DNA of 58,540 nt from Clostridia bacterium (lineage in GTDB: Bacteria > Bacillota > Clostridia > Oscillospirales > Acutalibacteraceae): positions 1-58,540 of the forward strand of contig JAFQRF010000057.1 of the NCBI GenBank assembly GCA_017410195.1, written 5' to 3'. The notes below the pieces were generated by a model. It was not told the origin of the DNA, made no database searches, and saw nothing but the letters and a program-made list of their open reading frames with translations. The translations under genes were made by a program, and so were the position numbers. Shown here one piece after another: positions 41,598 through 49,290 of the stretch (position 1 is the first letter of the stretch; every line of letters starts with the position of its first letter).

Positions 41598-41951
41598 ATG
41601 GATAACATAAGTGATATTTTATCCTCTCTTTCCGATGAGGACATGGAAAATTTAAGAGCGGCAGCGGAAAATCTTTTTTCGCAGGATAACGGGTCGGAGG
41701 AAAAATCCTTCGGCTCCGATTCCGCAATGCCCGATTTCTCATCCCTGCTCGGCAATGCGCAGATGATATCAAAAATAAGCTCGATAATGGGTGCAATGAA
41801 TAAAAAAGACGACCGCACCCGGCTTATCGAAGCACTCAAACCGCTTTTGAGCGAAAAACGCAGAAGAAAGGCAGACGAGGCAATGCAGATGATGAAGCTC
41901 ATGGATTTGCTGCCGCTGATAGGGCAGATAACGGGAGGTGACGGCAAATGA
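41598..41951 (+). CDS. Small helical protein, second gene of the three-gene cluster
   Basis: 117 residues. The N-terminus (ISDILSSLSDEDMENLRAAA) and the middle (FSSLLGNAQMISKISSIMGA) look amphipathic; the C-terminal region (DRTRLIEALKPLLSEKRRRK, then AMQMMKLMDLLPLIGQI) is basic then hydrophobic. There is no signal peptide or convincing membrane helix. It lies 1 base after the first small gene and overlaps the third by 4 bases, so translation is coupled. I do not recognise the family. Confidence 0.6.
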   Translation: MDNISDILSSLSDEDMENLRAAAENLFSQDNGSEEKSFGSDSAMPDFSSLLGNAQMISKISSIMGAMNKKDDRTRLIEALKPLLSEKRRRKADEAMQMMKLMDLLPLIGQITGGDGK

Positions 41952-42118
41952 ACGAAAATATACTGCGGCTGATTTTACCGTCAAAAAATCCCTGCCGTAC
42001 GGCAAAAAACAGCATCGGCGACGGCGACAGAGAGATAATACTGCCGATTGTCATTCTGCTTTTGGCTGAAAGATGCGATTTCTTTTTGATTTTTGCACTT
42101 CTGTATATATTGATGTGA
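41948..42118 (+). CDS. Very small membrane protein, third gene of the cluster
   Basis: 56 residues. The ATG at 41948 overlaps the stop of the preceding gene as ATGA. The N-terminal half is polar and basic (NENILRLILPSKNPCRTAKN, then GDGDREI) and the C-terminal half hydrophobic (ILPIVILLLAERCDFFLIFA), suggesting one or two short membrane helices. Support comes from the coupled start and the coherent composition rather than from homology. It is followed by a GTAGGGG-family palindrome. Confidence 0.5.
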   Translation: MNENILRLILPSKNPCRTAKNSIGDGDREIILPIVILLLAERCDFFLIFALLYILM

Positions 42119-42125
42119 ATTTTTC

Positions 42126-42151
42126 GGGACGACACGGAGGTCGTCCCCTAC
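42126..42151 (-). repeat. GTAGGGG-anchored palindromic repeat
   Basis: GGGACGAC (42126-42133) pairs perfectly with GTCGTCCC (42140-42147); on the minus strand it begins GTAGGGGACGAC. Confidence 0.75.
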
Positions 42152-42186
42152 GGTGACATTTTGAATTTGCACCTAAAAACTATGTC

Positions 42187-42215
42187 TTGAAAAAAAGGAT
42201 ACAATAGTGTAAAAT
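42187..42215 (+). promoter_or_regulatory. Promoter of the TSCPD gene
   Basis: TTGAAA at 42187-42192, 17 bases and TAAAAT at 42210-42215; the start codon at 42248 has AAGGAG. Confidence 0.7.
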
Positions 42216-42247
42216 AATAAAAAATCAAAAGGCAAGGAGTGAATCAA

Positions 42248-42499
42248 ATGGTTTACAAATACAGAACAAAAGGCACCTGTTCACGCTCAATCAGCTTTGA
42301 GGTTGACGGCGGCACGGTTAAAAACGTAAGCTTTGAGGGCGGCTGCAACGGCAACCTCAAAGGTATTGCTGCTCTGGTTGAGGGTATGAAAATTGATGAT
42401 GTCATAGAAAAGGTTGAGGGTATCCGCTGCGGATTCAAAAGCACATCCTGCCCCGACCAGCTTGCTCAGGCTCTCAGGGAGGTAAAAAACAATGGATAA
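42248..42499 (+). CDS. TSCPD-domain protein (TIGR03905-type)
   Basis: 83 residues from the ATG at 42248, with AAGGAG 8 bases before it. It carries CSRSISFEVDGGTVKNVSF, GGCNGNLKGIAALVEGM and the name-giving STSCPDQLAQAL at the end. TSCPD domains also occur at the C-terminus of B12-dependent ribonucleotide reductases; the stand-alone form is uncharacterised, and its conserved cysteines suggest metal or redox chemistry. It overlaps the following membrane protein gene by 8 bases. Confidence 0.88.
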   Translation: MVYKYRTKGTCSRSISFEVDGGTVKNVSFEGGCNGNLKGIAALVEGMKIDDVIEKVEGIRCGFKSTSCPDQLAQALREVKNNG

Positions 42500-42932
42500 A
42501 AAGAATATGAAGCTGACCTTTTATGTTGTCTGCGGACTTCTTCTCGGCGCACCTTACATATGGAGGCTTATCAAAATCGTTCCCGAAATCTTTGAAAAGC
42601 TTCCGAACGCAAAAGAAATCCTTTCCGCATCGGGCTACGCAATCCTCGTTATCGCATCAATCGTTATCGCTTTCAAGCTCGGCGAAGCTCTCTGGCTGAG
42701 AATCATCAGCATCTATTCGTCGGTGGGACTTGCAGTCTGCATCATCACGATGATGACAAGGGCGCTCGGTGCATCCGAGATTTTCGAAGTTCTCTATGAG
42801 CTTATCTGCGCCCCCTTCTTCGGCGTTGAATCACCTATGGCGGTAACCGTGCTTATGCTCGTTCTTTCGATAACGGCATATGTCTTCCTCAACAAAATGC
42901 CTGCGAAACCCAAAACGGGCGGCGAAAGTTGA
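42492..42932 (+). CDS. Four-helix membrane protein of unknown function
   Basis: 146 residues with four hydrophobic helices: LTFYVVCGLLLGAPYIW, YAILVIASIVIAF, IISIYSSVGLAVCIITMM and VTVLMLVLSITAYVFL. The ends are basic and short. Its start lies within the TSCPD gene, preceded by GGGAGG, so the two are co-transcribed. No family was recognised. Confidence 0.75.
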   Translation: MDKKNMKLTFYVVCGLLLGAPYIWRLIKIVPEIFEKLPNAKEILSASGYAILVIASIVIAFKLGEALWLRIISIYSSVGLAVCIITMMTRALGASEIFEVLYELICAPFFGVESPMAVTVLMLVLSITAYVFLNKMPAKPKTGGES

Positions 42933-42991
42933 TAAATTTGCAGTCATCCTGTTCAATCTGTTAAAATAATGTTAAACGGTATAATTTTTAC

Positions 42992-43020
42992 TTGCAATTA
43001 TATCTGTTTTGTATTATAAT
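42992..43020 (+). promoter_or_regulatory. Promoter of the first lipoprotein gene
   Basis: TTGCAA at 42992-42997, 17 bases and TATAAT at 43015-43020. Confidence 0.75.
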
Positions 43021-43096
43021 TACTTCATACGCGGATATGACAGAATTCGTCAAATCCGAAATGTTCAAAAACATACATATTCAGGAGGAAAAAACC

Positions 43097-44008
43097 ATGG
43101 CAAAGAAAATTCTTGCAATTCTTCTTGCACTCTCATTCGTATTTGCTTTCGCAGCATGCGGCGGCAAGGATGACGATGCAACAACCACAGCTCCCGTAGA
43201 AACAACAGAAGATCCGTTCGCAGCAGTTGAAGAGACAGATGCTCCCACAGAAGCTGCAACAGACGCTCCCGCAACAGAAGCAGTATCCGCTGAAGGAAGA
43301 GAAGCTGCATCCGCAGCCGCAGACGAAACAACAGCTGCCGCTACAGAAGCAACAACAGAAGCTGCAAATGCAATGCCTCAGACCAAAGAAGAAATCGTTG
43401 CTGCTTTCAATACAGCTGTTAATGCTGTTAAGACAGACGGTAAGAGCGTAAAGCGTTCATATTCAAAGATCAGCCTCAACGGCACACCCGTTCTCCCCGG
43501 TGTAGTTGACGGTGTTCTTAAGCTCCTCGGCGGTGCTGAGAACTTCCTCAACGACCAGCTTTCAAAGAACAGCAAGGGCGAAGAAACATATACAGGCGAC
43601 CAGATCAAGGCTGTTTATCCCGTTGAAGGCGAAAGCTACGCAAGTAAGCTCACAGCTGCAGACGTTAAGGAAGCTAAGATTACCGAAAAAGACGGTAAGT
43701 GGATTATCAGAATTGCAACTGTTGACGACGGTAAGTCAGACAGCATCAAGCACGGTCAGGGTCATGCTCCCAAGGCATTCAATGTTGTTCTTCCCGGCGT
43801 TGTTAATGACAACATCCCCGGCGTTGCAACAAGCCTTGTCGGTCTTTCAACAATGAACTATCCTTCATCAACCTGCACAGTTACCGTTGACCCCGCAACA
43901 GGCAGAGCAATTACTGCTGATTACTACCTTAACTGGACAATCAACTTTGATAAGGTTGGCGTTGTTATCCCCTTCACAACAAACGACTACTTTACCATTA
44001 CTTACTAA
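43097..44008 (+). CDS. Lipoprotein with Thr/Ala/Glu-rich linker, paralogue of the gene at 49291
   Basis: 303 residues from the ATG at 43097 (AGGAGG upstream; the frame opens earlier, at 42992, but that start lies in the promoter). A lipobox (FAFAAC, Cys near 20) predicts lipid anchoring. Residues 25-95 are a Thr/Ala/Glu-rich spacer, and the rest a globular domain with YPVEGESYASKLTAADVKEA and STCTVTVDPATGRAITADYY. The second lipoprotein (49291-50172) has the same layout and matching segments. The function is unknown; the strong promoter and terminator suggest high expression. Confidence 0.8.
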   Translation: MAKKILAILLALSFVFAFAACGGKDDDATTTAPVETTEDPFAAVEETDAPTEAATDAPATEAVSAEGREAASAAADETTAAATEATTEAANAMPQTKEEIVAAFNTAVNAVKTDGKSVKRSYSKISLNGTPVLPGVVDGVLKLLGGAENFLNDQLSKNSKGEETYTGDQIKAVYPVEGESYASKLTAADVKEAKITEKDGKWIIRIATVDDGKSDSIKHGQGHAPKAFNVVLPGVVNDNIPGVATSLVGLSTMNYPSSTCTVTVDPATGRAITADYYLNWTINFDKVGVVIPFTTNDYFTITY

Positions 44009-44018
44009 TTTAAAAATA

Positions 44019-44050
44019 GGGTGACCGTATTTCTGCGGTCACCTTTGTTT
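44019..44050 (+). terminator. Terminator of the lipoprotein gene
   Basis: GGTGACCG pairs with CGGTCACC and is followed by TTTGTTT. Confidence 0.88.
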
Positions 44051-44084
44051 CGTAAAAAATATTTTATATAAAAGGTGATTTACT

Positions 44085-44657
44085 ATGAAAAAGGAAGTTC
44101 TTGTTGAAACTTCAGCACGCCACGTTCACGTAAGCCGTGCAGACCTCGACGTTCTTTTCGGTGAGGGTTATGAACTCACACATAAAAAAGACCTTTCACA
44201 GCCCGGTCAGTTTGCCTGCGAAGAAAGAGTAGCCGTTGTCGGCGAAAAGGGCAGCTTCCCCGCTGTTTCAATTCTCGGCCCCATCCGTCCTTCAACTCAG
44301 GTTGAGCTTTCACTCACAGATGCAAGAAGCATCGGCGTTGTTGCTCCCGTAAGAGAGAGCGGCGACATCGCATCAACAGGCACCTGCAAGCTTGTAGGTC
44401 CTAAGGGCGAAGTAACAATCGACTGCGGCGTTATCTCCGCAAAGAGACATATCCATGCTACTCCCGCAGATGCAGAGAAGTACGGACTTGAGGATAAGCA
44501 GACAGTTTGCGTTAAGGTTGAGTCAGACGGCAGAAGCCTTATCTTCGACGATGTTGTTGTAAGAGTCAACCCCAACTTCGCACTTGCAATGCACATTGAT
44601 ACAGACGAATCAAACGCTGCAGGCGCAAAGCCCGGCATGATGGGTGAAATTCTTTAA
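44085..44657 (+). CDS. pduL: Phosphate propanoyl/acetyltransferase, PduL family
   Basis: 190 residues. PduL exchanges CoA and phosphate on short acyl groups and can replace Pta. The two beta-barrel halves carry the zinc-site His motifs: ARHVHVSRADLDVLFGEGYE near 11-30 and AKRHIHATPADAEKYGLEDK near 123-142, with GQFACEERV and ILGPIRPSTQVELSLTDAR between. There is no N-terminal microcompartment-targeting helix, and no ackA or shell-protein genes nearby, so it is probably cytosolic and used in acetate or propionate metabolism. It is monocistronic, with a terminator on each side. Confidence 0.93.
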   Translation: MKKEVLVETSARHVHVSRADLDVLFGEGYELTHKKDLSQPGQFACEERVAVVGEKGSFPAVSILGPIRPSTQVELSLTDARSIGVVAPVRESGDIASTGTCKLVGPKGEVTIDCGVISAKRHIHATPADAEKYGLEDKQTVCVKVESDGRSLIFDDVVVRVNPNFALAMHIDTDESNAAGAKPGMMGEIL

Positions 44658-44676
44658 TTTCAGCAATAAATATGTT

Positions 44677-44712
44677 AACCGCCGAGCCATATGGTTCGGC
44701 GGTTATTTTTTT
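44677..44712 (+). terminator. Terminator of pduL
   Basis: AACCGCCGAGCC pairs with GGTTCGGCGGTT around ATAT, followed by ATTTTTTT. Confidence 0.93.
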
Positions 44713-44766
44713 ACCTGAAGAATCATGAAGCAAATCTGCTCCTGTTTCCGAATTTTTCAATTTCCT

Positions 44767-45459
44767 TTATCTCTGAACCTCTCCCGTAATTGCGTTGATA
44801 ATATTTTGAAAAACCGCAACATGGGAATTTGAAATATATTTATCAAGATGCATTGAGCCGAAGAACCAACGTCTGAACTGACACGCCTCAGAAAGCTCTT
44901 CAAGGTAAGTGTTAAGACCCGTTACGCTCGCCGTTTCGCTGTCCTTAAGCTTTAAAAAGCTCTTGATTTTAACAGGCGGCTCATGTGTGACAACATAGTC
45001 AACACGGCAATTGAGCTTTTCGAGGTTTGCCGCACCTTCAAGAAGCTCCTCACGAGCAGGAAATTCAAACTTCGACCATGCGTTTTCTTCAAAACGAATA
45101 TCGATATCGGGGCTTTCACCTCCGCCCATGGTGAAAAAAGTCATGTTGTCGATTTTGAAAATCTGACCTCTCATAAGGTGATAAACATTGCCGCAGATGT
45201 GGTGAACCTTGCCGCCGTTCCAGAGAGAAACGGGATAAGCGTTGAGAAGTTCAAAGTTTTCATGAGTACCGTCAACAAAACAAATATTGAATTTTTTGTT
45301 GCCAAGCTTTTTCAGAATCTTCTGCTCAGCCTTGCTGTTATCCCAAATAAAACCGAAATCACCGCAGATGATAAGAGTATCATCTTTTTTTAGCTGCTTT
45401 ATTGCGGGAGAATCAAATCTTGAATAATCCCCGTGCATATCGCCCGTTATGTAAACCAT
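44767..45459 (-). CDS. Calcineurin-like metallophosphoesterase
   Basis: 230 residues. Motifs: TGDMHGDYSRF near 5-15 (D-x-H), IICGDFG near 30-36, VDGTHENFELL (GN[H/D]-type site with His) near 63-73, VTHEPP near 157-162 and FGSMHLD (GxH site) near 200-206. It differs from the small YfcE type at 40850 by its larger size. The substrate is unknown. It is monocistronic, with a good promoter on the minus strand and the start after GGAGCCGTCGGT. Confidence 0.82.
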   Translation of the reverse strand: MVYITGDMHGDYSRFDSPAIKQLKKDDTLIICGDFGFIWDNSKAEQKILKKLGNKKFNICFVDGTHENFELLNAYPVSLWNGGKVHHICGNVYHLMRGQIFKIDNMTFFTMGGGESPDIDIRFEENAWSKFEFPAREELLEGAANLEKLNCRVDYVVTHEPPVKIKSFLKLKDSETASVTGLNTYLEELSEACQFRRWFFGSMHLDKYISNSHVAVFQNIINAITGEVQR

Positions 45460-45492
45460 ACCGACGGCTCCTTTTTTCTTTTTATCTTATTA

Positions 45493-45521
45493 ACTATACT
45501 TTATTTTTCAGAAAAAATCAA
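45493..45521 (-). promoter_or_regulatory. Promoter of the metallophosphoesterase gene
   Basis: Minus strand: TTGATT (45521-45516), 17 bases, TATAGT (45498-45493). Confidence 0.7.
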
Positions 45522-45580
45522 GGTGTATAATTTAAATTCAATATTTGCCTTTTATAAATCTGCACATCAACATTTTTACA

Positions 45581-45609
45581 TTTACAAATGCTCATTTTTA
45601 TGGTATACT
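45581..45609 (+). promoter_or_regulatory. Promoter of the DacF-like gene
   Basis: TTTACA at 45581-45586, 17 bases and TATACT at 45604-45609. Confidence 0.65.
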
Positions 45610-45649
45610 GTGTTTTATTATGAAATTTTTATTTTAAACGGTGTGAAGT

Positions 45650-47020
45650 ATGAAGAGAATTTTAAGCATTATTTTTGTTGTATCCGTTCTTATCGGTGCA
45701 GTTTTCTGCGTACCTGCAGGCGCATCGTATGACGACGTTATGGAGTCCATGGAGCTTTATTCGGACTGTGTTCTGCTTGTAAGTGCGGATAATTCCGAGG
45801 TTATTTTTGCAAAAAACGAAGGTAAGCAGACTCCTCCCGCAAGCCTCACAAAGGTTATAACGGCAATAGTTGTTCTTGAAAACTGCGACGACCTCAATCA
45901 GATTGTGACCGTTTCCGAATCGGCAATAAAAGAGCTTGACGGTACGGGCAGCTCGCTCGGCGGCTTGCAGCCGGGAGAGCAGGTCAGCGTTTACGATTTG
46001 CTTTGCAACCTGCTTTTGCAGAGCGCAAACGAAGCTGCAACCACTCTTGCGGACTTCATTTCAGGCAACGACAGAGCAAAATTCATCAGCATGATGAATG
46101 AGGTTGCCGAAAGACTCGGATGCAATAACAGCCATTTCGTCAATCCTCACGGTCTTGACGATGACGACCAGTATGTTACCGCCGAGGACATGGCAACTTT
46201 TGTAAAACACGCAATGACCTTTCCCGATTTTGAAGAAATCTTCGGCAAGGTTACATATACCCTCAAGCCCACAAACCTTCAGGAAGAGCGCATCATCCGC
46301 AATACCAACAACATGATGAACAGCGCATACAAGGACTATTACTGCAAGTACGTCAAAGGCGGCAAAACGGGTTCAACTTCAATTGCGGGCCGCTGCGTTG
46401 TTGCCGTTGCGTCGAATGACGGCTATAACTACATCGGAGTTGCCCTCAATTCAACAATGAGCGACGTTGACGGCGACGGCGTTAACGAAAACGGCGCCTT
46501 CCTCGATTGCAAGGAAATGTTTGAATGGGCATTCAAAAACATTGAGCTTGTTGCAATTTCGGATACTACCCGGATAGTCGGTCAGGTACCCGTAAAATAT
46601 GCAAAAACCACCGATTTTCTTACCCTTTCCCCTGCAGAAACGGTTTACAGCCTTGTTCCCTCGGGAACGGATTCGGGAAGCCTTCTTGTTGAACCCGTTG
46701 AAGGAACGATGCCCGAATTTGTTAAAGCTCCCGTAAAAAAAGGCGATAAAATCTGCAGAGCAAAGGTACTTTATGCCGGCAAGGTTATAAAAGAAATCGA
46801 CCTTGTTGCAAGCATGGATGTTGAAATGGGAATTTTCTCGTTCTTCGGAACGCTCGTTAAAAATCTTGTTTCTTCGTGGCCGTTCCGCATTGCTGCGGCT
46901 GTTATTATCATTGCACTGATTATAATTCTTCTCAGAAGACGCAAAAAGAACAAAGAAAAAGCTGCCGAAAAGAGCAGCTACAGAATTCTTAACTACAACG
47001 ATTTTATGAAACTGAAATAA
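45650..47020 (+). CDS. D-alanyl-D-alanine carboxypeptidase (S11, DacF/PBP5-type)
   Basis: 456 residues. A signal peptide (1-25, ending PAGA) is followed by an S11 peptidase domain with the active-site SLTK (Ser65, Lys68), SAN (125-127) and KTG in VKGGKTGSTS near 240. These enzymes trim the terminal D-Ala from peptidoglycan stem peptides. A C-terminal domain (about 305-395) leads to a membrane helix (FRIAAAVIIIALIIILL) with a basic cytoplasmic tail. It is followed 10 bases later by the GNAT gene, with which it may be co-transcribed. Confidence 0.93.
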   Translation: MKRILSIIFVVSVLIGAVFCVPAGASYDDVMESMELYSDCVLLVSADNSEVIFAKNEGKQTPPASLTKVITAIVVLENCDDLNQIVTVSESAIKELDGTGSSLGGLQPGEQVSVYDLLCNLLLQSANEAATTLADFISGNDRAKFISMMNEVAERLGCNNSHFVNPHGLDDDDQYVTAEDMATFVKHAMTFPDFEEIFGKVTYTLKPTNLQEERIIRNTNNMMNSAYKDYYCKYVKGGKTGSTSIAGRCVVAVASNDGYNYIGVALNSTMSDVDGDGVNENGAFLDCKEMFEWAFKNIELVAISDTTRIVGQVPVKYAKTTDFLTLSPAETVYSLVPSGTDSGSLLVEPVEGTMPEFVKAPVKKGDKICRAKVLYAGKVIKEIDLVASMDVEMGIFSFFGTLVKNLVSSWPFRIAAAVIIIALIIILLRRRKKNKEKAAEKSSYRILNYNDFMKLK

Positions 47021-47030
47021 GGTGAAAAAC

Positions 47031-48194
47031 ATGGAAATTTACAAGGGCAGAGGTGCAAAGGAAGATGAAAAAGAGCTTCTTGAAGTGCTTGACGACGTTT
47101 TCTTTTGGGAAGACGATGAAGAAACAAAAAGAAATTTTCTTGAGCTTCTCCCGAAGCTCTATAAAGACCGCTATGACCCCGGATATAATAATGTAATTAT
47201 AAAAGAAGACGGCGCAATCAAAGCCGCAATCGGCTGCTATCCGATTGATATAACCGCCGCCGGCAGAAAACTCAGAATCATGGGCATCGGCAACGTTGCT
47301 GTTGCGAAGGATTCACGCCGCAAGGGCTATATGGTTGAGCTTATGAATCTTGCGCTCGACATTATGAAGGATGAGGATTTTGACTATTCTCTCCTCGGCG
47401 GTCAGCGCCAGAGATACGGCTATTTCGGCTATGAACCCGTCGGCTCGGGTCTGAATTTCAAGATTAACAAAGAAAACATAAGACACGTTGCGGGCGAAAA
47501 TTATCAGTCAACCTTTACCGCAAAAGAGGTTGACGAAAACGATACCGAAACAATCGGAAAAATCGTTGACCTTTATAAATCTCTGCCCTGCTTTACGGAC
47601 AGAAACACAGAAAACTGCGTTGACGTTCTCAGAAGCTGGAGAAGCATCCCCTATGCCGCATTCGAAAACGGCGAATTCAAGGGCTATTTTGTTGTTCAGA
47701 AGTTCGGAGGACTTCAGGAGATTAAAGCGGTAAACGTTGACGATACTCTCAATCTCATTGTCTGCGCAATGGATGTTATCGGCACGGAAGAAGTCGGCTT
47801 CACAATCCCCATTTACGATACGGATTTCTGCGACTTCATGATTAAAATTTGCTGCGGTTCGACCATATGCCCCGTTGAGATGATAAATATTTTCAATTAC
47901 GGAAATTTCATCGAGGCCTTTCTCGCAATAAAAGCAGAACGGGTGAACCTCTGCTCCGGCACGCTCAATATTCTTATTCACGGCTTCAAGCGTGACGAAA
48001 ATCTTGCTGTTACCGTTGACGGAAAGAAAGTCACCGTCACCGAAACCGATGCAAAGCCCGATATCGAGCTTGACCATCTCAGAGCGATTGATTTTATCAG
48101 CGGCATTTATTCAAAGGACAGAAACGATCTTCCTGCTTTTGCGCAGGGATGGTTCCCCGTTGATTTCTTTGTTTACGGTTTGGATAATGTTTAA
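47031..48194 (+). CDS. GNAT-family N-acetyltransferase (Eis-like two-domain type)
   Basis: 387 residues from the ATG at 47031, with AAGGTG upstream. The N-terminal GNAT fold includes the acetyl-CoA-binding pattern GNVAVAKDSRRKGYMVELMN near 84-103 and LLGGQRQRYGYFGYEPVG near 121-138, typical of Eis-like and related acetyltransferases. The second half includes a further GNAT-like region and an SCP2-like C-terminus (FISGIYSKDRNDLPAFAQGW, then PVDFFV). The substrate cannot be inferred. It is the second gene of the DacF-like unit. Confidence 0.82.
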   Translation: MEIYKGRGAKEDEKELLEVLDDVFFWEDDEETKRNFLELLPKLYKDRYDPGYNNVIIKEDGAIKAAIGCYPIDITAAGRKLRIMGIGNVAVAKDSRRKGYMVELMNLALDIMKDEDFDYSLLGGQRQRYGYFGYEPVGSGLNFKINKENIRHVAGENYQSTFTAKEVDENDTETIGKIVDLYKSLPCFTDRNTENCVDVLRSWRSIPYAAFENGEFKGYFVVQKFGGLQEIKAVNVDDTLNLIVCAMDVIGTEEVGFTIPIYDTDFCDFMIKICCGSTICPVEMINIFNYGNFIEAFLAIKAERVNLCSGTLNILIHGFKRDENLAVTVDGKKVTVTETDAKPDIELDHLRAIDFISGIYSKDRNDLPAFAQGWFPVDFFVYGLDNV

Positions 48195-48278
48195 TTATAA
48201 CGAAAATCCGGAACATAACCAACTACGTTATTTGATTTCCTGTTCCAATAAATCAAAATCCTCAACGGAGAAAAATTC

Positions 48279-48470
48279 TCAGAGTGTTATTTCAAGTCCG
48301 TCACAAAGTTTTTTGATAACGGTTATTGAAACATCCCGACGGTTTTCATCCATCATGCTGTAAACCGTTGAGGGCGTAACACCGGAAAGCGTTGCCAGCT
48401 CGTTATATTTAATGTTTCGTTCTTTGCAAAGATCTGAAAATCTTTTTACAACAATATCTTTTACTGCCAA
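48279..48470 (-). CDS. Small XRE-type helix-turn-helix protein
   Basis: 63 residues with a probable TTG start at 48470, six bases after GAGGTG. Almost the whole protein is a Cro/CI-type HTH: RFSDLCKERNIKYNELATLS, then GVTPSTVYSMMDENRRDVSI and TVIKKLCDGLEI. It lacks any other domain and may be a phage-type or toxin-antitoxin-type regulator, or a housekeeping regulator of the small XRE class. It stands alone, convergent with the GNAT gene and next to the inverted-repeat-bounded segment. Confidence 0.85.
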   Translation of the reverse strand: MAVKDIVVKRFSDLCKERNIKYNELATLSGVTPSTVYSMMDENRRDVSITVIKKLCDGLEITL

Positions 48471-48538
48471 ATGTATCACCTCAAAGATATTGTAAAATTC
48501 TGTTTGCTCCTGCGTAACAGGATGATTAAAGAAGCAAA

Positions 48539-48572
48539 AACCCCGCTCATAGGTCGGGGTTCATAAAACAGT
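48539..48572. repeat. Left inverted repeat of the AT-rich cassette
   Basis: ACCCCGCTCATAGGTCGGGG, then TTCATAAAACAGT. It matches the complement of 49240-49274 at 27 of 33 aligned bases with one 2-base gap. The first part is itself a hairpin (ACCCCG/CGGGGT). Confidence 0.75.
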
Positions 48573-48588
48573 TTTTGTTTTCAAAATT

Positions 48589-48620
48589 CGGCGTAACTTT
48601 TGTTGCGCCGTTTCTTTTTG
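48589..48620 (+). terminator. Terminator-like hairpin within the AT-rich segment
   Basis: CGGCGTAAC pairs with GTTGCGCCG (one G-U) around TTTT, followed by TTTCTTTTTG. It is not directly behind any recognised plus-strand gene. Confidence 0.6.
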
Positions 48621-48728
48621 TAACCAAATGCAAATACACTGTCAATGGTGTATAATTGCGCACTTTTGCAAAGTGAATTTCGGCATGATTTCACCTTTAT
48701 GATATAAGTAATTGAAACAACACATCAC

Positions 48729-48756
48729 TTGACAAAAAAATTGATTGTTTTATAAT
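48729..48756 (+). promoter_or_regulatory. Promoter of the AT-rich orphan gene
   Basis: TTGACA at 48729-48734, 16 bases and TATAAT at 48751-48756. Confidence 0.75.
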
Positions 48757-48818
48757 GAAAACAGATAAACTTGCAAACAAGAGTATGGTAGAAAATTATT
48801 TACTTAAGGTGAAGTAAA

Positions 48819-49193
48819 ATGAAAGACATTATTTTATCAATTAAAATTGTTTTTTTGTTTCTAAGAACTCGAGAAAAAGAGTTTATTTCCTGTTTGACCA
48901 ATATGGGTTTGTTTAAAGAACCTGATTTATTGAAAACAAAATTGAAAAAAATTTCTTCATTTATTATCGCTTTCTTTCCAATGATATTTATAGTTATTTA
49001 TGATAAAAGCGGTGTTATAGAACGTTTTGTGAAACCATCTGTCATAAACTTGTCTTTTGTAACACACATCATAACTTCTGTTATGGTTATAATTACAGTT
49101 CTGATAATACTTTCTGTTGTTTTAACTGTATATGTTTTTAATTTCATATCAAATCAAAAATCAATTAATGACATTAACAAATCCGATGAATAA
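48819..49193 (+). CDS. AT-rich orphan membrane protein
   Basis: 124 residues with AAGGTGAAG upstream. Two hydrophobic helices are clear: FIIAFFPMIFIVIYDKSGVI near 49-68 and THIITSVMVIITVLIILSVV near 82-101. The base composition is strikingly AT-rich and uses TTT, ATT and AAA codons, unlike the neighbours, which favour CTC, ATC and GCC. With its own promoter and terminator and an inverted repeat on each side, it looks like an independently acquired cassette. No homologue is recognised. Confidence 0.65.
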   Translation: MKDIILSIKIVFLFLRTREKEFISCLTNMGLFKEPDLLKTKLKKISSFIIAFFPMIFIVIYDKSGVIERFVKPSVINLSFVTHIITSVMVIITVLIILSVVLTVYVFNFISNQKSINDINKSDE

Positions 49194-49236
49194 AAAAAGC
49201 CATCTGACTCTTTAAATAAATCAGATGGCTTTTTGG
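49194..49236 (+). terminator. Terminator of the AT-rich gene
   Basis: AAAGCCATCTGA pairs with TCAGATGGCTTT, followed by TTGG. Confidence 0.9.
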
Positions 49237-49239
49237 TTT

Positions 49240-49274
49240 ACTGTTTTATGAACACCCCGTTATCTGAGCGGGGT
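49240..49274. repeat. Right inverted repeat of the AT-rich cassette
   Basis: Plus strand ACTGTTTTATGAACACCCCG, then TTATCTGAGCGGGGT; complementary to the repeat at 48539-48572. Its hairpin (CCCCG/CGGGG) may also terminate the minus-strand lipoprotein gene. Confidence 0.75.
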
Positions 49275-49290
49275 AAAATTTTTATTTGGA

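Noticed and set aside
42992-43096. Longer N-terminus of the first lipoprotein
   Set aside because: It would start within the promoter (-35 at 42992) and place a normal lipobox signal 35 residues inside; the ATG at 43097 has AGGAGG.
44085-44657. Part of a propanediol microcompartment
   Set aside because: There are no shell protein or diol dehydratase genes and no targeting helix on PduL.
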